A DNA stretch of 15,026 nucleotides from CAZTHL01 sp964613585 (GCA_964613585.1 CAZTHL010000089.1:1-15026), one strand, 5' to 3'; positions 1-7,901 are shown, counted from the first letter of the stretch. The notes: generated from the sequence alone by a model not told the origin. Numbers and translations: made by a program.

Positions 1-10
1 CCGACGACGG

Positions 11-85
11 TGGGGCGTAGCCAAGCGGTAAGGCAGCGGTTTTTGGTACCGCCATTCGCAGGTTCGAATCCTGCCGCCCCAGCCA
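11..85 (+). tRNA. tRNA-Gln (anticodon UUG)
   Basis: A full cloverleaf can be drawn. The acceptor stem at 11-17 pairs with 75-81, G82 is the discriminator, and CCA is encoded at 83-85. The anticodon arm has the stem GCGGT/ACCGC around the seven-base loop TTTTGGT, which places anticodon TTG (Gln). The T arm is GCAGG-TTCGAAT-CCTGC. The total length of 75 nt with CCA is normal for a bacterial tRNA-Gln. tRNA genes are common integration sites, but no integrase or att duplication is visible here. Confidence 0.97.
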
Positions 86-167
86 AGCCATCCCTCACCT
101 TCCCGGCGCGGCCACGCAGACCCGTGACACCCGCCCGGCAGGGGATCATCGAACCGCTGGAAGCGCC

Positions 168-1178
168 ATGCGGGCCATCGTCTGCCGCGAGCTGGGACCG
201 CCCGAGAGGCTGATCCTCGACACTGTCGAGCCCCCGGTCCCGGGTCCGGGCCAGGTGCGCCTGACGGTCGCGGCCGCCGCGCTCAACTTCGCCGATCTTC
301 TGATCACCGAGGGCAGGTACCAGCACAAGCCCGACCTGCCGTTCATCCCCGGCGCCGAGGTGGCCGGGACCGTCAGCGCCCTCGGCGAGGGAGTCGACCG
401 GCTGCGCGTCGGCGACCGGATCATCGCGCTCCTCGACACCGGCGGCTTCGCCGAGGAGGCGGTCGCGGCCGTCGACGACGTCCTGGAGATGCCCGAGGGC
501 ATGGACGCGGTCACTGCGGCCGCCTTCCCCATCGCCTACGGCACCTCGCAGCTGGCGCTCAATGAGCGCGCCGGCCTCAGGCGCGGCGAGACCCTGCTTA
601 TCCACGGCGCGGCCGGCGGCGTCGGCCTGACCGCGGTGGAGATCGGCAAGGCCATGGGCGCCACCGTGATCGCCACGGCCGGCGGCCCGGACAAGCTGGC
701 GATCGCCCGCGAGCACGGCGCCGACCACCTGATCGACTACAAGGCGGAGGACATCCGCGAGCGGGTGCTGGCGCTGACCGACGGCCGCGGCGCCGACGTC
801 ATCTACGACGCCGTCGGCGGCGACGCCTTCGACGCCTCGCTGCGCTGCATCGCCTGGTGCGGCCGAATCCTGGTCATCGGCTTCGCCGGCGGGCGCATCC
901 CGCAGATCGCGGCGAACATCCTGCTGGTCAAGAACATCGCCGTGCTCGGCCTCAACTGGGGCTCCTACAGGAAGCGCGCGCCGGCCCGACTCCAGGCCAT
1001 GCTCGAGCCGCTGCTCGAGGCCTATGGGCAGGGCCGGCTGCGCCCCCGCGTGTCGGCCACCTTTCCCCTCGAGCGGGCGGCCGAGGCGCTGCAGCTGCTG
1101 CGCGACCGTCGGGCGACCGGCAAGATCGTGCTGACCCTGGGATCGGGGGCGCACAACAGCCCGAAGACGGGTCCATAA
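168..1178 (+). CDS. NAD(P)H:quinone oxidoreductase, zinc-free MDR family
   Basis: This 336-residue protein belongs to the medium-chain dehydrogenase/reductase superfamily, in the quinone oxidoreductase-like branch (QOR/zeta-crystallin type). Such enzymes use NAD(P)H to reduce quinones or other enones in the cytoplasm. The GroES-like N-terminal half carries NFAD at residues 40-43 and PGAEVAG near 61-67. The Rossmann half starts with HGAAGGVG at 146-153, the dinucleotide-binding loop of this family. The catalytic and structural zinc cysteine sets of true alcohol dehydrogenases are absent, which supports the zinc-free class. Length and both domains are complete. The ATG at 168 follows GGAAG at a spacing of about 5 nt. 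It lies 82 bp after the tRNA and on the same strand, with nothing linking it to the polysaccharide genes. The exact substrate cannot be read from sequence. Confidence 0.92.
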   Translation: MRAIVCRELGPPERLILDTVEPPVPGPGQVRLTVAAAALNFADLLITEGRYQHKPDLPFIPGAEVAGTVSALGEGVDRLRVGDRIIALLDTGGFAEEAVAAVDDVLEMPEGMDAVTAAAFPIAYGTSQLALNERAGLRRGETLLIHGAAGGVGLTAVEIGKAMGATVIATAGGPDKLAIAREHGADHLIDYKAEDIRERVLALTDGRGADVIYDAVGGDAFDASLRCIAWCGRILVIGFAGGRIPQIAANILLVKNIAVLGLNWGSYRKRAPARLQAMLEPLLEAYGQGRLRPRVSATFPLERAAEALQLLRDRRATGKIVLTLGSGAHNSPKTGP

Positions 1179-1194
1179 GCGACACGCGGCCATC

Positions 1195-1272
1195 GTCGGG
1201 TTCCGCTCCGCCCCACCCGACCGGGCAGGGCGATCCCGCATGAGGCCGGTGGGGCGCAGGGGAACCCCACCG
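1195..1272 (+). terminator. Two tandem stem-loops after the oxidoreductase gene
   Basis: The first is GTCGGGT (1195-1201) pairing with ACCCGAC (1215-1221). The second is CGGTGGGG (1247-1254) pairing with CCCCACCG (1265-1272) across a 10-nt loop. They begin 16 nt after the stop codon, where a transcription stop would be expected. There is no T-tract after either stem, so these are not classical intrinsic terminators. The assignment rests on position and pairing only. Confidence 0.3.
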
Positions 1273-1373
1273 TCTCCGCCGTGACGGCGAGGCCGTCGCG
1301 GTCTGCGCACGCCCAGCCGGCGCGCGGGCAAGCGGGACAGGTCGTGCCTTGCCGCGCCGAGACGGCCGCGATC

Positions 1374-1402
1374 TTGAATCCCTGCACGCGCTGTGGTTTA
1401 TC
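1374..1402 (+). promoter_or_regulatory. Candidate promoter for the flippase operon
   Basis: TTGAAT (1374-1379) is followed after 17 bases by TTTATC (1397-1402), within the only AT-richer patch of the intergenic region. The -35 hexamer is good (5 of 6 to TTGACA, allowing one mismatch), but the -10 matches TATAAT at only 3 of 6. This is a spacing-based guess with no supporting regulator site. Confidence 0.25.
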
Positions 1403-1542
1403 ATTGTATTAAGGCTTTTCCCTCATCAAGCCTGCTCACGGGCGTCCTCGCGCCGGGCACGACGCCGGAGGCCGCCGGACGGGGTCCTGATACCTTCTCG
1501 CGCAGCCGTATGCCGGGGACATGGTCGCCGTCTACGGGCCTC

Positions 1543-1547
1543 GGGAG
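1543..1547 (+). promoter_or_regulatory. Ribosome binding site deciding the flippase start
   Basis: GGGAG lies 6 nt before the GTG at 1554. The in-frame ATG at 1521 has a GGGGA run only one base away, too close to serve as a Shine-Dalgarno. This favours the GTG start. Confidence 0.5.
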
Positions 1548-1553
1548 CAGAGC

Positions 1554-3029
1554 GTGGCCAGTGTCCGCAGATCCTTTGCGCTGTCCTTCCTCGATCGCTA
1601 CAGCTCCATGGCGATCCACTTCGTGGGGACGGTCATCCTGGCCCGCCTGCTCACCCCGGAGGACATCGGGATCTTCTCCGTGGGCGCGGCCTTTGTGATC
1701 CTGGCGCATACGCTCCGCAACTTCGGCGTGCCGGAATACATCATAAAGGAGAAGGATCTCACGGACGACAAGGTGCGCACGGCCTTCGGCATCACCTTCA
1801 CCTCGGCGTGGACTCTGTGCGCCCTGCTCGCGCTGGCGAGCGGACCGATCGCCCGCTTCTACGACGAGCCGGGCCTGCGCTGGGTCGTCCTGGTCATGGC
1901 CGGCAACTTCTTCGTGCTGCCGCTCGGCGCCATCGCCCCCTCCTACCTGCGGCGCAACATGGACTTCGCCGGGGTGCTGCGGATCGGCCTGGCCGGGTCG
2001 CTCGCCCATGTCGTGACCGGCGTGACCCTCGCCGTCCTCGGCTTCGGCTACATGAGCCTCGCCTGGGCCTCCTTCGCCAACATGCTGACGACGGCGGTGA
2101 CCGCCTGGCTGCACCGGCCCCGCCACATCCGGATCTATCCGTCCTTCAAGCGCTGGCGCGAGGTGGTGCCGTTCGGCCTGTACACCACCGGCGGCACCCT
2201 GGTGAGCCAGGGCGGGGTGCTGGGACCGGACCTGATCCTCGGCCGGCTGCTGGGCTTCGAGGCGGTCGGCCTGTTCAGCCGCGCCAACGGCCTCATCAAG
2301 CTGTTCGAGCGCTCGGTCGTCATGGCGATCCAGCCGGTCGCCGCCTCGGCCCTGGCCCAGCGCTATCGCGAGGGCCTGCCGATCAAGGACGAGTTCCTGC
2401 GAGGGCTCGGCCTGCTCACCGCGATCGGCTGGCCCGCGTTCCTGGTGCTCGGCCTGCTCGCCTATCCGGTCGTGCGCATCCTCTACGGCGACCAATGGGA
2501 CGCGGCCGTTCCCCTGGTCCAAATCCTGTGCGCGGCCGCGGCCCTGGACACCCTGGCCCGGCTCAACCTGCCGACGTTCCAGGCCAGCGGCGAGATGCGG
2601 CGGAACTTCCACCTCAACCTCATCGCGCAGCCGATCAAGCTGCTGCTGATCGTCTGGGCAGCCCATCACGACCTGACCACCGTGGCCGCCGTCGTGGTCG
2701 TGGCGTTCCTGATCGAGACCTCGGTATCCTATGCCTTCCTGGTGCGCGTCGTGCCGCTGACCGTGAGGGACGTCGCGACAGCGACCTGGAAGAGCGGCGC
2801 GCTCGCGATGCTGACCGGGATCGGCCCCGCGGCCACCGTGCTGGCGCTGCCGCCCGGTCCCGATCAGATCCTGATACCCTTCCTGCTCGGCGGCGGCAGC
2901 GCGGCCGCCGGCTGGCTCGCCGGTGTCTACGCCCTCGACCACCCGATCAGGGGCGAGATCGGCATCGCCGGTCACCAGGCCCGAAGCCTCCTGCGCCGTC
3001 TCAACGGCCGGACGCCCGAGAAGGCGTGA
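1554..3029 (+). CDS. Polysaccharide flippase, PST/Wzx family
   Basis: This integral membrane protein of about 491 residues belongs to the MOP superfamily (polysaccharide transporter/Wzx-like, as in Polysacc_synt_3). Family members flip undecaprenyl-linked sugar repeat units across the inner membrane. The N-terminal stretch SVRRSFALSFLDRYSS followed by VILARLLTPEDIGIFSV is the typical opening of WzxC-like proteins. Alternating hydrophobic segments run to the C-terminus, consistent with 12-14 helices, including the GLYTTGGTLVSQGG and FSRANGLIKLFE region in the middle. GTG at 1554 is chosen for its Shine-Dalgarno; ATG at 1521 would add 11 residues. The glycosyltransferase follows after 72 bp on the same strand, suggesting co-transcription. 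No polymerase (Wzy) or export channel gene is visible in the window. The function class is secure; the glycan moved is unknown. Confidence 0.88.
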   Translation: MASVRRSFALSFLDRYSSMAIHFVGTVILARLLTPEDIGIFSVGAAFVILAHTLRNFGVPEYIIKEKDLTDDKVRTAFGITFTSAWTLCALLALASGPIARFYDEPGLRWVVLVMAGNFFVLPLGAIAPSYLRRNMDFAGVLRIGLAGSLAHVVTGVTLAVLGFGYMSLAWASFANMLTTAVTAWLHRPRHIRIYPSFKRWREVVPFGLYTTGGTLVSQGGVLGPDLILGRLLGFEAVGLFSRANGLIKLFERSVVMAIQPVAASALAQRYREGLPIKDEFLRGLGLLTAIGWPAFLVLGLLAYPVVRILYGDQWDAAVPLVQILCAAAALDTLARLNLPTFQASGEMRRNFHLNLIAQPIKLLLIVWAAHHDLTTVAAVVVVAFLIETSVSYAFLVRVVPLTVRDVATATWKSGALAMLTGIGPAATVLALPPGPDQILIPFLLGGGSAAAGWLAGVYALDHPIRGEIGIAGHQARSLLRRLNGRTPEKA

Positions 3030-3101
3030 CCGGCATGACAAAGCGCGTGCAACTGCTTCCTCCCCGGGCGACCCTGGGCACAAGGACAAGGTTCTGACGC
3101 C

Positions 3102-4781
3102 ATGACCGCCGTGAGCCCAGCCACCGGAACGCGGAACGGCACGGAGCCATCGGCCTTCGTGTCATGGTCGACGGTCGGCGCGCTGGGCGGCCCTTTGGCG
3201 GTCCTGATGATCGCCCTGGCGCTGCGCCTCGTGGTGAACGAGCACGGGCTCAAGTTCGACGAGCTGTACCATGTTCTAGCGGCGCGCTCCTGGGCCACGG
3301 ACGGCACCTTTCGCATCGCCGACGGCGAGTACACGAGGGCCGCGCCCTTCACCATGCTGCTGGGCCTGGTGATCCAGGTCCTGGGGGAGCACGAGGTGGT
3401 CCTGCGCCTGCTGCCGACCGTGTTCGGCAGTATTTGGGTGGTCGTGCTCTTCGTCTGGCTCCGGTCGGTGACCGATGAGCTTACCGCCTGGATCGGCGGA
3501 CTGCTGCTCGCCCTGACCCCGGAGGCGATCAGCCTCGCCCAGTACATCCGGTTCTACAGCCTGCACGCATTGGTGTTCACCGTCGGGGTCGTGCTGATCT
3601 ATCCGGTGATCGCCGGCCGGGCCCGCGGCCTCGGCGGCCTCGTTTCCGCGCTCGCCGCCGCCCTGGCCTTCTGGCTGGCCCTCAAGCTGCAGCTGACCAC
3701 CGCCATCGGCGTCGTCGCGATCCTTTCGTTCGTCGTGCTCCGCTTCCTGTTCGAGCGATGGCGCCGCCAAGCCGGATGGCGCCGGCCTGTCCTCGAGCTC
3801 CTGACGCTCGGGATCGCCGGGATCGCCGGGCTGGCGGTCGCCTTGCAGATTGACGCCGTCAAGGAGCTCATTGCGCTCTTCCGCTGGACGCCGCTGTGGG
3901 CGGCGGGCACCGCCGACTCGGTCCTCTTCTACCATTGGAAGCTGACCGAGCATTTTCCCAAGCTCTGGCTGCTGTTTCCGGTTGCGGCCGCCTTTGTCAT
4001 CCCGCGTCGACCCACCTTCACACTGTTCTGCCTGATCAGCTTCGGCGTGATCCTGACGCTGCATTCCCTCGCCGCGCTCAAGGACATCCGCTATCTGAAC
4101 TATGCGCTGGTCTTCTTCCTCGCCATCTGGGCGATGGCCCTTGCCGAGCTGCTGCGCGCCCTGGTCGGCGTGCTGCGCGGCCTGATCCGGGAGGCGGGGC
4201 ACGGCCGCCTTGCCGATCGCGCCGCGATCCCTGTCGCCTGGGCCGTGGCGGTGCCGATCCTGCTCTTCCCCGCCGCGGCGACGGACTGGGTGCAGGCGGC
4301 GCCGAGCATCGCCCCCGACCGCACGCTGGCCGGCCAGGTCGCCCCGGACGCGGACTGGCCCCGGATCGCCGGCACGGTCGGCCCGATCGCCGAACAGGTC
4401 GAGGCCGTGGTCGTGACCGACGAGCTCTCGACACTGTATCATCTCGGCGACTACGATTATCTCGTGCAGCCGTCACGCTTGTCCGAGACCGCCGGCGGCC
4501 ACGACTTCGCGGTCGACGGGCGCACGGGCCGGCCGGTGGTCGCCTCCGTCGCCGCGCTGCAGCGCATCCAGTCCTGCCATGGCTCCGGGCTGATCCTCGG
4601 GCCCGTGCGGACCTGGCGCAACGCCACTTTCGGCATCGACGACGCTGGCGCCGACCATGTCGAACGGACCATGACGCCGGTGCCGCTGCCGGATGGCAGC
4701 AACGCCTTTGCCTTCCGCTGGTCGAACGAGGCGCCTTCTCCGCCGGCATGCGAGCCGCCCCTGCACCCGGCGCGGTCGTGA
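3102..4781 (+). CDS. Polytopic glycosyltransferase, GT39/ArnT-like (GT-C fold)
   Basis: This 559-residue membrane protein resembles the dolichyl/undecaprenyl-phosphate-sugar glycosyltransferases of the GT-C fold (PMT_2/ArnT-like). Such enzymes transfer a sugar from a polyprenyl-phosphate donor on the periplasmic side. After the first membrane helix comes KFDELYH, with Asp53-Glu54 in the position of the conserved acidic pair of the first periplasmic loop. RAAPFTMLLGL and a run of about ten more hydrophobic segments follow. ALKDIRYLNYALVFFLAIWA (about residue 325) matches the conserved late-loop Arg-Tyr region. The last 160 residues (from about 395) are a soluble periplasmic domain. The ATG follows an AGGACAAGG purine-rich stretch. 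The gene lies 72 bp after the flippase and probably shares its transcript. Donor and acceptor are unknown. Confidence 0.83.
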   Translation: MTAVSPATGTRNGTEPSAFVSWSTVGALGGPLAVLMIALALRLVVNEHGLKFDELYHVLAARSWATDGTFRIADGEYTRAAPFTMLLGLVIQVLGEHEVVLRLLPTVFGSIWVVVLFVWLRSVTDELTAWIGGLLLALTPEAISLAQYIRFYSLHALVFTVGVVLIYPVIAGRARGLGGLVSALAAALAFWLALKLQLTTAIGVVAILSFVVLRFLFERWRRQAGWRRPVLELLTLGIAGIAGLAVALQIDAVKELIALFRWTPLWAAGTADSVLFYHWKLTEHFPKLWLLFPVAAAFVIPRRPTFTLFCLISFGVILTLHSLAALKDIRYLNYALVFFLAIWAMALAELLRALVGVLRGLIREAGHGRLADRAAIPVAWAVAVPILLFPAAATDWVQAAPSIAPDRTLAGQVAPDADWPRIAGTVGPIAEQVEAVVVTDELSTLYHLGDYDYLVQPSRLSETAGGHDFAVDGRTGRPVVASVAALQRIQSCHGSGLILGPVRTWRNATFGIDDAGADHVERTMTPVPLPDGSNAFAFRWSNEAPSPPACEPPLHPARS

Positions 4782-4855
4782 GCGCACCGGCGATCGGCGG
4801 CAGCGCCGGGAGGGTCCGCGTGGCCCAGAACGGTTGCGACCTGACGCGGAATTGG

Positions 4856-4928
4856 CGCCGGCCCGCTCCCCCGCCCGGCCGGCCTGAGCATACTGTCCTT
4901 GGGTGGCCGGGCGGGGAGCGGGCCGGCG
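4856..4928. terminator. Very long inverted repeat at convergent gene junction
   Basis: The arm at 4856-4880 (25 nt) is the reverse complement of the arm at 4905-4928 (24 nt) apart from one extra C, which would bulge. That gives 24 paired bases, nearly all G-C, around a 24-nt loop. It sits 74 bp after the glycosyltransferase stop and 66 bp from the opposing methyltransferase stop, so a bidirectional transcription stop is the natural reading. There is no T-tract on either side, and the size exceeds a normal intrinsic terminator. A REP-like mobile palindrome is the main alternative. Confidence 0.55.
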
Positions 4929-4994
4929 ATGCCACCCAACCCGGAACCGCTCAAGCCGGATCGCGTCACCATAAAGGCAAGGCCTGGGCCCCGG

Positions 4995-6023
4995 TTACAG
5001 CGGGTTCAGGCCGACATGCTCGTCGAGCACGGCGCGCGGCGGCAGCGCCTGCTCACGCCGCCGCCCGAAGAAATAGTAGGCGGAGGCACAGTCATAGGCG
5101 CCCGCGCGGTGGCGCAGCAGACGGTCCGCGTACCGCAGCCAGAAGAACAGCAGACGGCCGAGATGGCTGAGCACGGTGCGCACCGTCGGCGCCTCGGAGA
5201 ACGAGGTAAGGTAATAGTCGAGGGTCCAGGCCAGCGCCATGCCCGGGCCGCCGGCCATGCCCGACCGCAAGGTGTCGAAGCGCCGGAACAGCATGCGATG
5301 GCCCATATAGGTGAAGCGGGTAAAGTCGTACCGGCCCATATGCACCTGCTGAATGAACGGCGTGACGGCGAACACCCGGCCGTCAGGCTTGAGCACCCGC
5401 CAGATCTCGGCGACGCAGCGCGCCGGATCGACCACGTGCTCAAGCACGGCCGAGGCGATGACCAGATCGAAGCTGCCATCCTCGAACGGCAGGGAATGCG
5501 CGTCGCAGATGTACTGGACCAGAGGCCCGAAGCTGACATCGGTGTAGACGACCGTGCCGTTTCCCGGCTCGATGGCCCGGTCGCCGCATCCAATCACCAG
5601 GACCGACGGCTCGGCGATCTCCGACAGGACCGTCGCCAGGGCCTCGTCGCTGGTGAAGTCGGCCGTGTTGTAGGTGCGCGGCGGGATGCGCGACGCCAGC
5701 GCCCGCGCGATCCGCCGGAGCCGGGAGACCCGGCCGCGCTGTGGCTGCAGCTCGGCCATGGTGGTGACGCGACGCTGCAGAAAATCCTCCGCGCGGAAGA
5801 CGCTCTGCTCCTCGTCCAGCAGGACCGGCACGCCGTCGACGATGGGAAAGCGGCGGTTCGGATGACCCGCGGCAACCAGGTGGTCGCCCGATCTCAGAAG
5901 CTCCGCGCCAGTAACCGGACATCGCAGAAGGCGCTCTGCCGGTAGGGCACCCGGAGGCCTGGGCTCCGGCGCCGAGGTTGCCTTCGGCGCCTCGGCGGTC
6001 ACGGTGGGCGTGCGCTGCTCCAT
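4995..6023 (-). CDS. SAM-dependent class I methyltransferase
   Basis: This protein of about 342 residues has an N-terminal Trm112-like segment (residues 32-72, LLRCPVTGAELL to GVPVLLDEE) and then a class I methyltransferase core. SAM-binding motif I is VLVIGCGDR (about 141-148), followed by VVYTDVSFGP. The Methyltransf_11 signature is at about 174-198 (DAHSLPFEDGSFDLVIA then VLEHV). The Trm112-like part keeps only one Cys, so it probably does not bind zinc. Trm112-like/methyltransferase fusions occur among sugar and small-molecule methyltransferases. The start at 6023 is preceded by AGGTGG about 9-10 nt upstream. A longer in-frame start at 6140 would overlap the upstream gene and adds only low-complexity sequence. 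It is the last gene of the minus-strand group, 70 bp after a sulfotransferase. A role in glycan methylation is inferred from context. Confidence 0.82.
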   Translation of the reverse strand: MEQRTPTVTAEAPKATSAPEPRPPGALPAERLLRCPVTGAELLRSGDHLVAAGHPNRRFPIVDGVPVLLDEEQSVFRAEDFLQRRVTTMAELQPQRGRVSRLRRIARALASRIPPRTYNTADFTSDEALATVLSEIAEPSVLVIGCGDRAIEPGNGTVVYTDVSFGPLVQYICDAHSLPFEDGSFDLVIASAVLEHVVDPARCVAEIWRVLKPDGRVFAVTPFIQQVHMGRYDFTRFTYMGHRMLFRRFDTLRSGMAGGPGMALAWTLDYYLTSFSEAPTVRTVLSHLGRLLFFWLRYADRLLRHRAGAYDCASAYYFFGRRREQALPPRAVLDEHVGLNPL

Positions 6024-6093
6024 GGGCTCGGGTCCACCTGCTGTCTCGCCCGGCGCGCGGGCTGGTGCATGAACATGCCGGGACCGGCGGTCC

Positions 6094-6903
6094 TCACCGG
6101 ACCAGGCGGTACCAGACGCGGAAGAGCTCCCGACGGGCACGGGTCACCGGCGATGCCCGGACGGCTACCGACGCGCCGCTCGCCGGGACTGTTGACTCGG
6201 CCTTCGCGACGCCAGAGACGATACCGTCGTAAAGCGCGGACAGGCCCAGGGTCTCGACCCACCGCTCGATATCCCGCGCGGTCGCCTCGTCCAGCTTCGA
6301 CCGCCAATGTTCGGCGCCCGAGCGCTCCGGCCGGTGCATGCGCTCGGCATAGGTGAACACGGACGGCGACAACGGGCTGATCGCCCGTGCGACGCGCTGC
6401 AAGGCCGTCACCGGCGAGCGCACCAGTTCTTCGTAGGACAGGACCAGGCTGTCCGACCCGGGCTCCCGAAAGGGTCCCGCGTCCTGGAGCCAGATTCGCG
6501 CCAGGGTCTCGACATCGGCGGTCAGGCTGCGTCCGCGCAGCGCACTGACCAAGGCGGCATGAGGCTCCCGAATCATCATGACGAAGCGGGAGCCGGGAAG
6601 ATGGGCGCGGATCGCCTGGCGATGGCGCAGATTCGACGGTGTCTTCAGGACCAGGGTTGCGCGGTCGCGCCGCAACCCGTGCAGAAACTCGATGAACGCG
6701 GGAAGCGCGTGCGGACACTTGCCGAAGTCACGCTCGGACTCGAGCAGACGGACCAAAGTCCCGCCGAAATCATCCTCGTTTACGCCGAAGACGTCCCGAT
6801 CCTGCGTCAGGCAATTGAACATGAAGGTGTTGCCGGACCCGACGGCACCGCAGATGAAGACGAATTCCGGTCGGTTCATGGCCAGGCTTACCCCGCGTCT
6901 CAT
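6094..6903 (-). CDS. Sulfotransferase family protein (PAPS-dependent)
   Basis: This 269-residue protein has the P-loop-like fold of PAPS-dependent sulfotransferases, which move sulfate from PAPS to a hydroxyl group. The 5'-phosphosulfate loop is CGAVGSGNTFMFNCL (from about residue 18). The 3'-phosphate site is RFVMMIREPHAALVSALRGR, with Arg112 and Ser120 in the expected spacing. VLKTPSNL at about 85-92 resembles the Lys-containing strand before it. Length fits the Sulfotransfer_3 type. The start could also be the Met at 6879, which puts the loop about ten residues from the N-terminus as is usual; neither start has a strong ribosome site. It lies between another sulfotransferase (137 bp upstream) and the methyltransferase (70 bp downstream). 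A glycan acceptor is likely but not proven. Confidence 0.8.
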   Translation of the reverse strand: MRRGVSLAMNRPEFVFICGAVGSGNTFMFNCLTQDRDVFGVNEDDFGGTLVRLLESERDFGKCPHALPAFIEFLHGLRRDRATLVLKTPSNLRHRQAIRAHLPGSRFVMMIREPHAALVSALRGRSLTADVETLARIWLQDAGPFREPGSDSLVLSYEELVRSPVTALQRVARAISPLSPSVFTYAERMHRPERSGAEHWRSKLDEATARDIERWVETLGLSALYDGIVSGVAKAESTVPASGASVAVRASPVTRARRELFRVWYRLVR

Positions 6904-6975
6904 TCAAGGGCCCCGAGGACGCCGGATCCGCCGGCCGCCACGGAGCGTCGCCGCAGGCGAGCATACCACGCGGTC

Positions 6976-7001
6976 TTTGACGGGCCGTGTATTTGACGGG
7001 C
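6976..7001. repeat. Short direct repeat between the sulfotransferase genes
   Basis: TTTGACGGGC occurs at 6976-6985 and again at 6992-7001, a 16-bp period. It lies in the 137-bp gap upstream of the second sulfotransferase gene. It could be a tandem binding site or a chance repeat; nothing else supports a function. Confidence 0.3.
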
Positions 7002-7040
7002 AGGCCATCGGCGCCGCCGACCCTTCGGCCACGCCGCAGC

Positions 7041-7901
7041 TCAGCCGAACCGGATGCCGGTCAGCGCCTCGATATGCTCATATTCCTCGTGAAACAGCGG
7101 CCGGAGCCAGTCCCGATCCGCCTCGGACATCGGCGGCACGCGTCGGGTCAGCAGGCCCTTCGCCAGCGCCCGGGCCCGCTCCGGAACGAGGCCACCGAAG
7201 CGGGCATTCATGGCCTCGATGGCGCGCATGCCACCGGCGAGACGACGCATGCCGCGCCCGGCGGACGTGAACTGGTAGGATTCGTTCTTGGCGTGCTCGA
7301 GCCTCGGCTCCCAAGGACCCGGCTCGAGCCCCAAAAAGTCGATGCCGCGCCGGGCGACGCCCCGCGGATCCCGGGTCAGCTCGCGGAAGTCGACGAACAG
7401 GAAGTCCGTGAGCTGGAAATGCTCCAGGAAGTGCAGGAGCTGCCGATAGTATCGGCTGCCCCGAACATAGATGGAGTCGGGAGTGACGACGTCGCGGAAG
7501 CCGCGGCTCTCGTGCCCGCCCCGCACCGCGTGCCAGTAGGACGAGTAGGCCCGCGACACCGGATCCCGAAGCACGTAGATGAAGCGGGCGTCGGGCCGCA
7601 CCGCCCGTATGCGTTCCGGTACCCGGGCCATGGCGCTGCCGGCCGACGCGTCGACCGACCCGTCGGGCGCCAGTGGCGCCATGGCGTAATCGGCCGTGGC
7701 GTCGAGCAGCACCGACCCCGGCCCGGCCCCGGCAAAGCAGCCTCGATACCAGTCGAGACCCTGGTCCCAACGGCCGGTGAAGAAGAAGGGCTCCTTCGGC
7801 CGCGACAGATGAACGTCCGGATGCTGGTCCAGCAGGAAGGCAAGCGTGGTCGTGCCGGCTTTCTGCGCGCCGATCAAGTAGGCGCGCGGTGGAAAATTCA
7901 T
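7041..7901 (-). CDS. Sulfotransferase domain protein (NodH/heparan-type)
   Basis: This 286-residue PAPS-dependent sulfotransferase opens with PPRAYLIGAQKAGTTTLAFL. QKAGTTTL (residues 13-20) is the canonical 5'-phosphosulfate-binding loop with Lys14. HPDVHLSRPKEPFFF follows, containing the KEP.FF motif (36-41) common in carbohydrate sulfotransferases of the Sulfotransfer_1 family. The 3'-phosphate site is RFIYVLRDPVSRAYSSYWH, with Arg112 and Ser120. Length and motif order are complete. It is only distantly like the neighbouring sulfotransferase, so the two are not a recent duplication and probably act on different positions or sugars. The ATG at 7901 has AGG about 10 nt upstream. It is separated from the giant gene by 230 bp containing three stem-loops, so it may have its own promoter. 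Confidence 0.87.
   Translation of the reverse strand: MNFPPRAYLIGAQKAGTTTLAFLLDQHPDVHLSRPKEPFFFTGRWDQGLDWYRGCFAGAGPGSVLLDATADYAMAPLAPDGSVDASAGSAMARVPERIRAVRPDARFIYVLRDPVSRAYSSYWHAVRGGHESRGFRDVVTPDSIYVRGSRYYRQLLHFLEHFQLTDFLFVDFRELTRDPRGVARRGIDFLGLEPGPWEPRLEHAKNESYQFTSAGRGMRRLAGGMRAIEAMNARFGGLVPERARALAKGLLTRRVPPMSEADRDWLRPLFHEEYEHIEALTGIRFG

Larger units (their letters stand above)
1179..1553. other. Intergenic region between oxidoreductase and flippase
   Basis: No convincing gene is seen in these 375 bases; the open frames here are GC-driven extensions of shadow frames. The left part (1195-1272) holds two stem-loops just after the oxidoreductase stop. The right part has a short AT-richer patch around 1374-1415 that contains the only promoter-like spacing I can find, followed by about 110-150 nt of leader before the flippase. 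Confidence 0.6.

Noticed and set aside
11..85. tRNA-Gln as the edge of an integrated island
   Set aside because: No integrase, no repeated 3' tRNA end, and no mobility gene is visible. The neighbouring oxidoreductase looks like ordinary core sequence.
1349..3097. Overlapping frames of 582 (plus) and 562 (minus) codons over the flippase
   Set aside because: They have Arg/Pro/Gly-rich or Gln/Glu/Gly-rich composition typical of shadow frames in high-GC DNA, while the flippase frame has clear membrane helices and family motifs.
4899..5945. Plus-strand frame of 348 codons opposite the methyltransferase
   Set aside because: The minus strand carries intact SAM-binding motifs in order. The plus frame shows no domain and begins inside the large inverted repeat.
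6024..6140. Longer start for the methyltransferase at 6140
   Set aside because: It would overlap the sulfotransferase end and add low-complexity residues. The Met at 6023 has a clear AGGTGG upstream.
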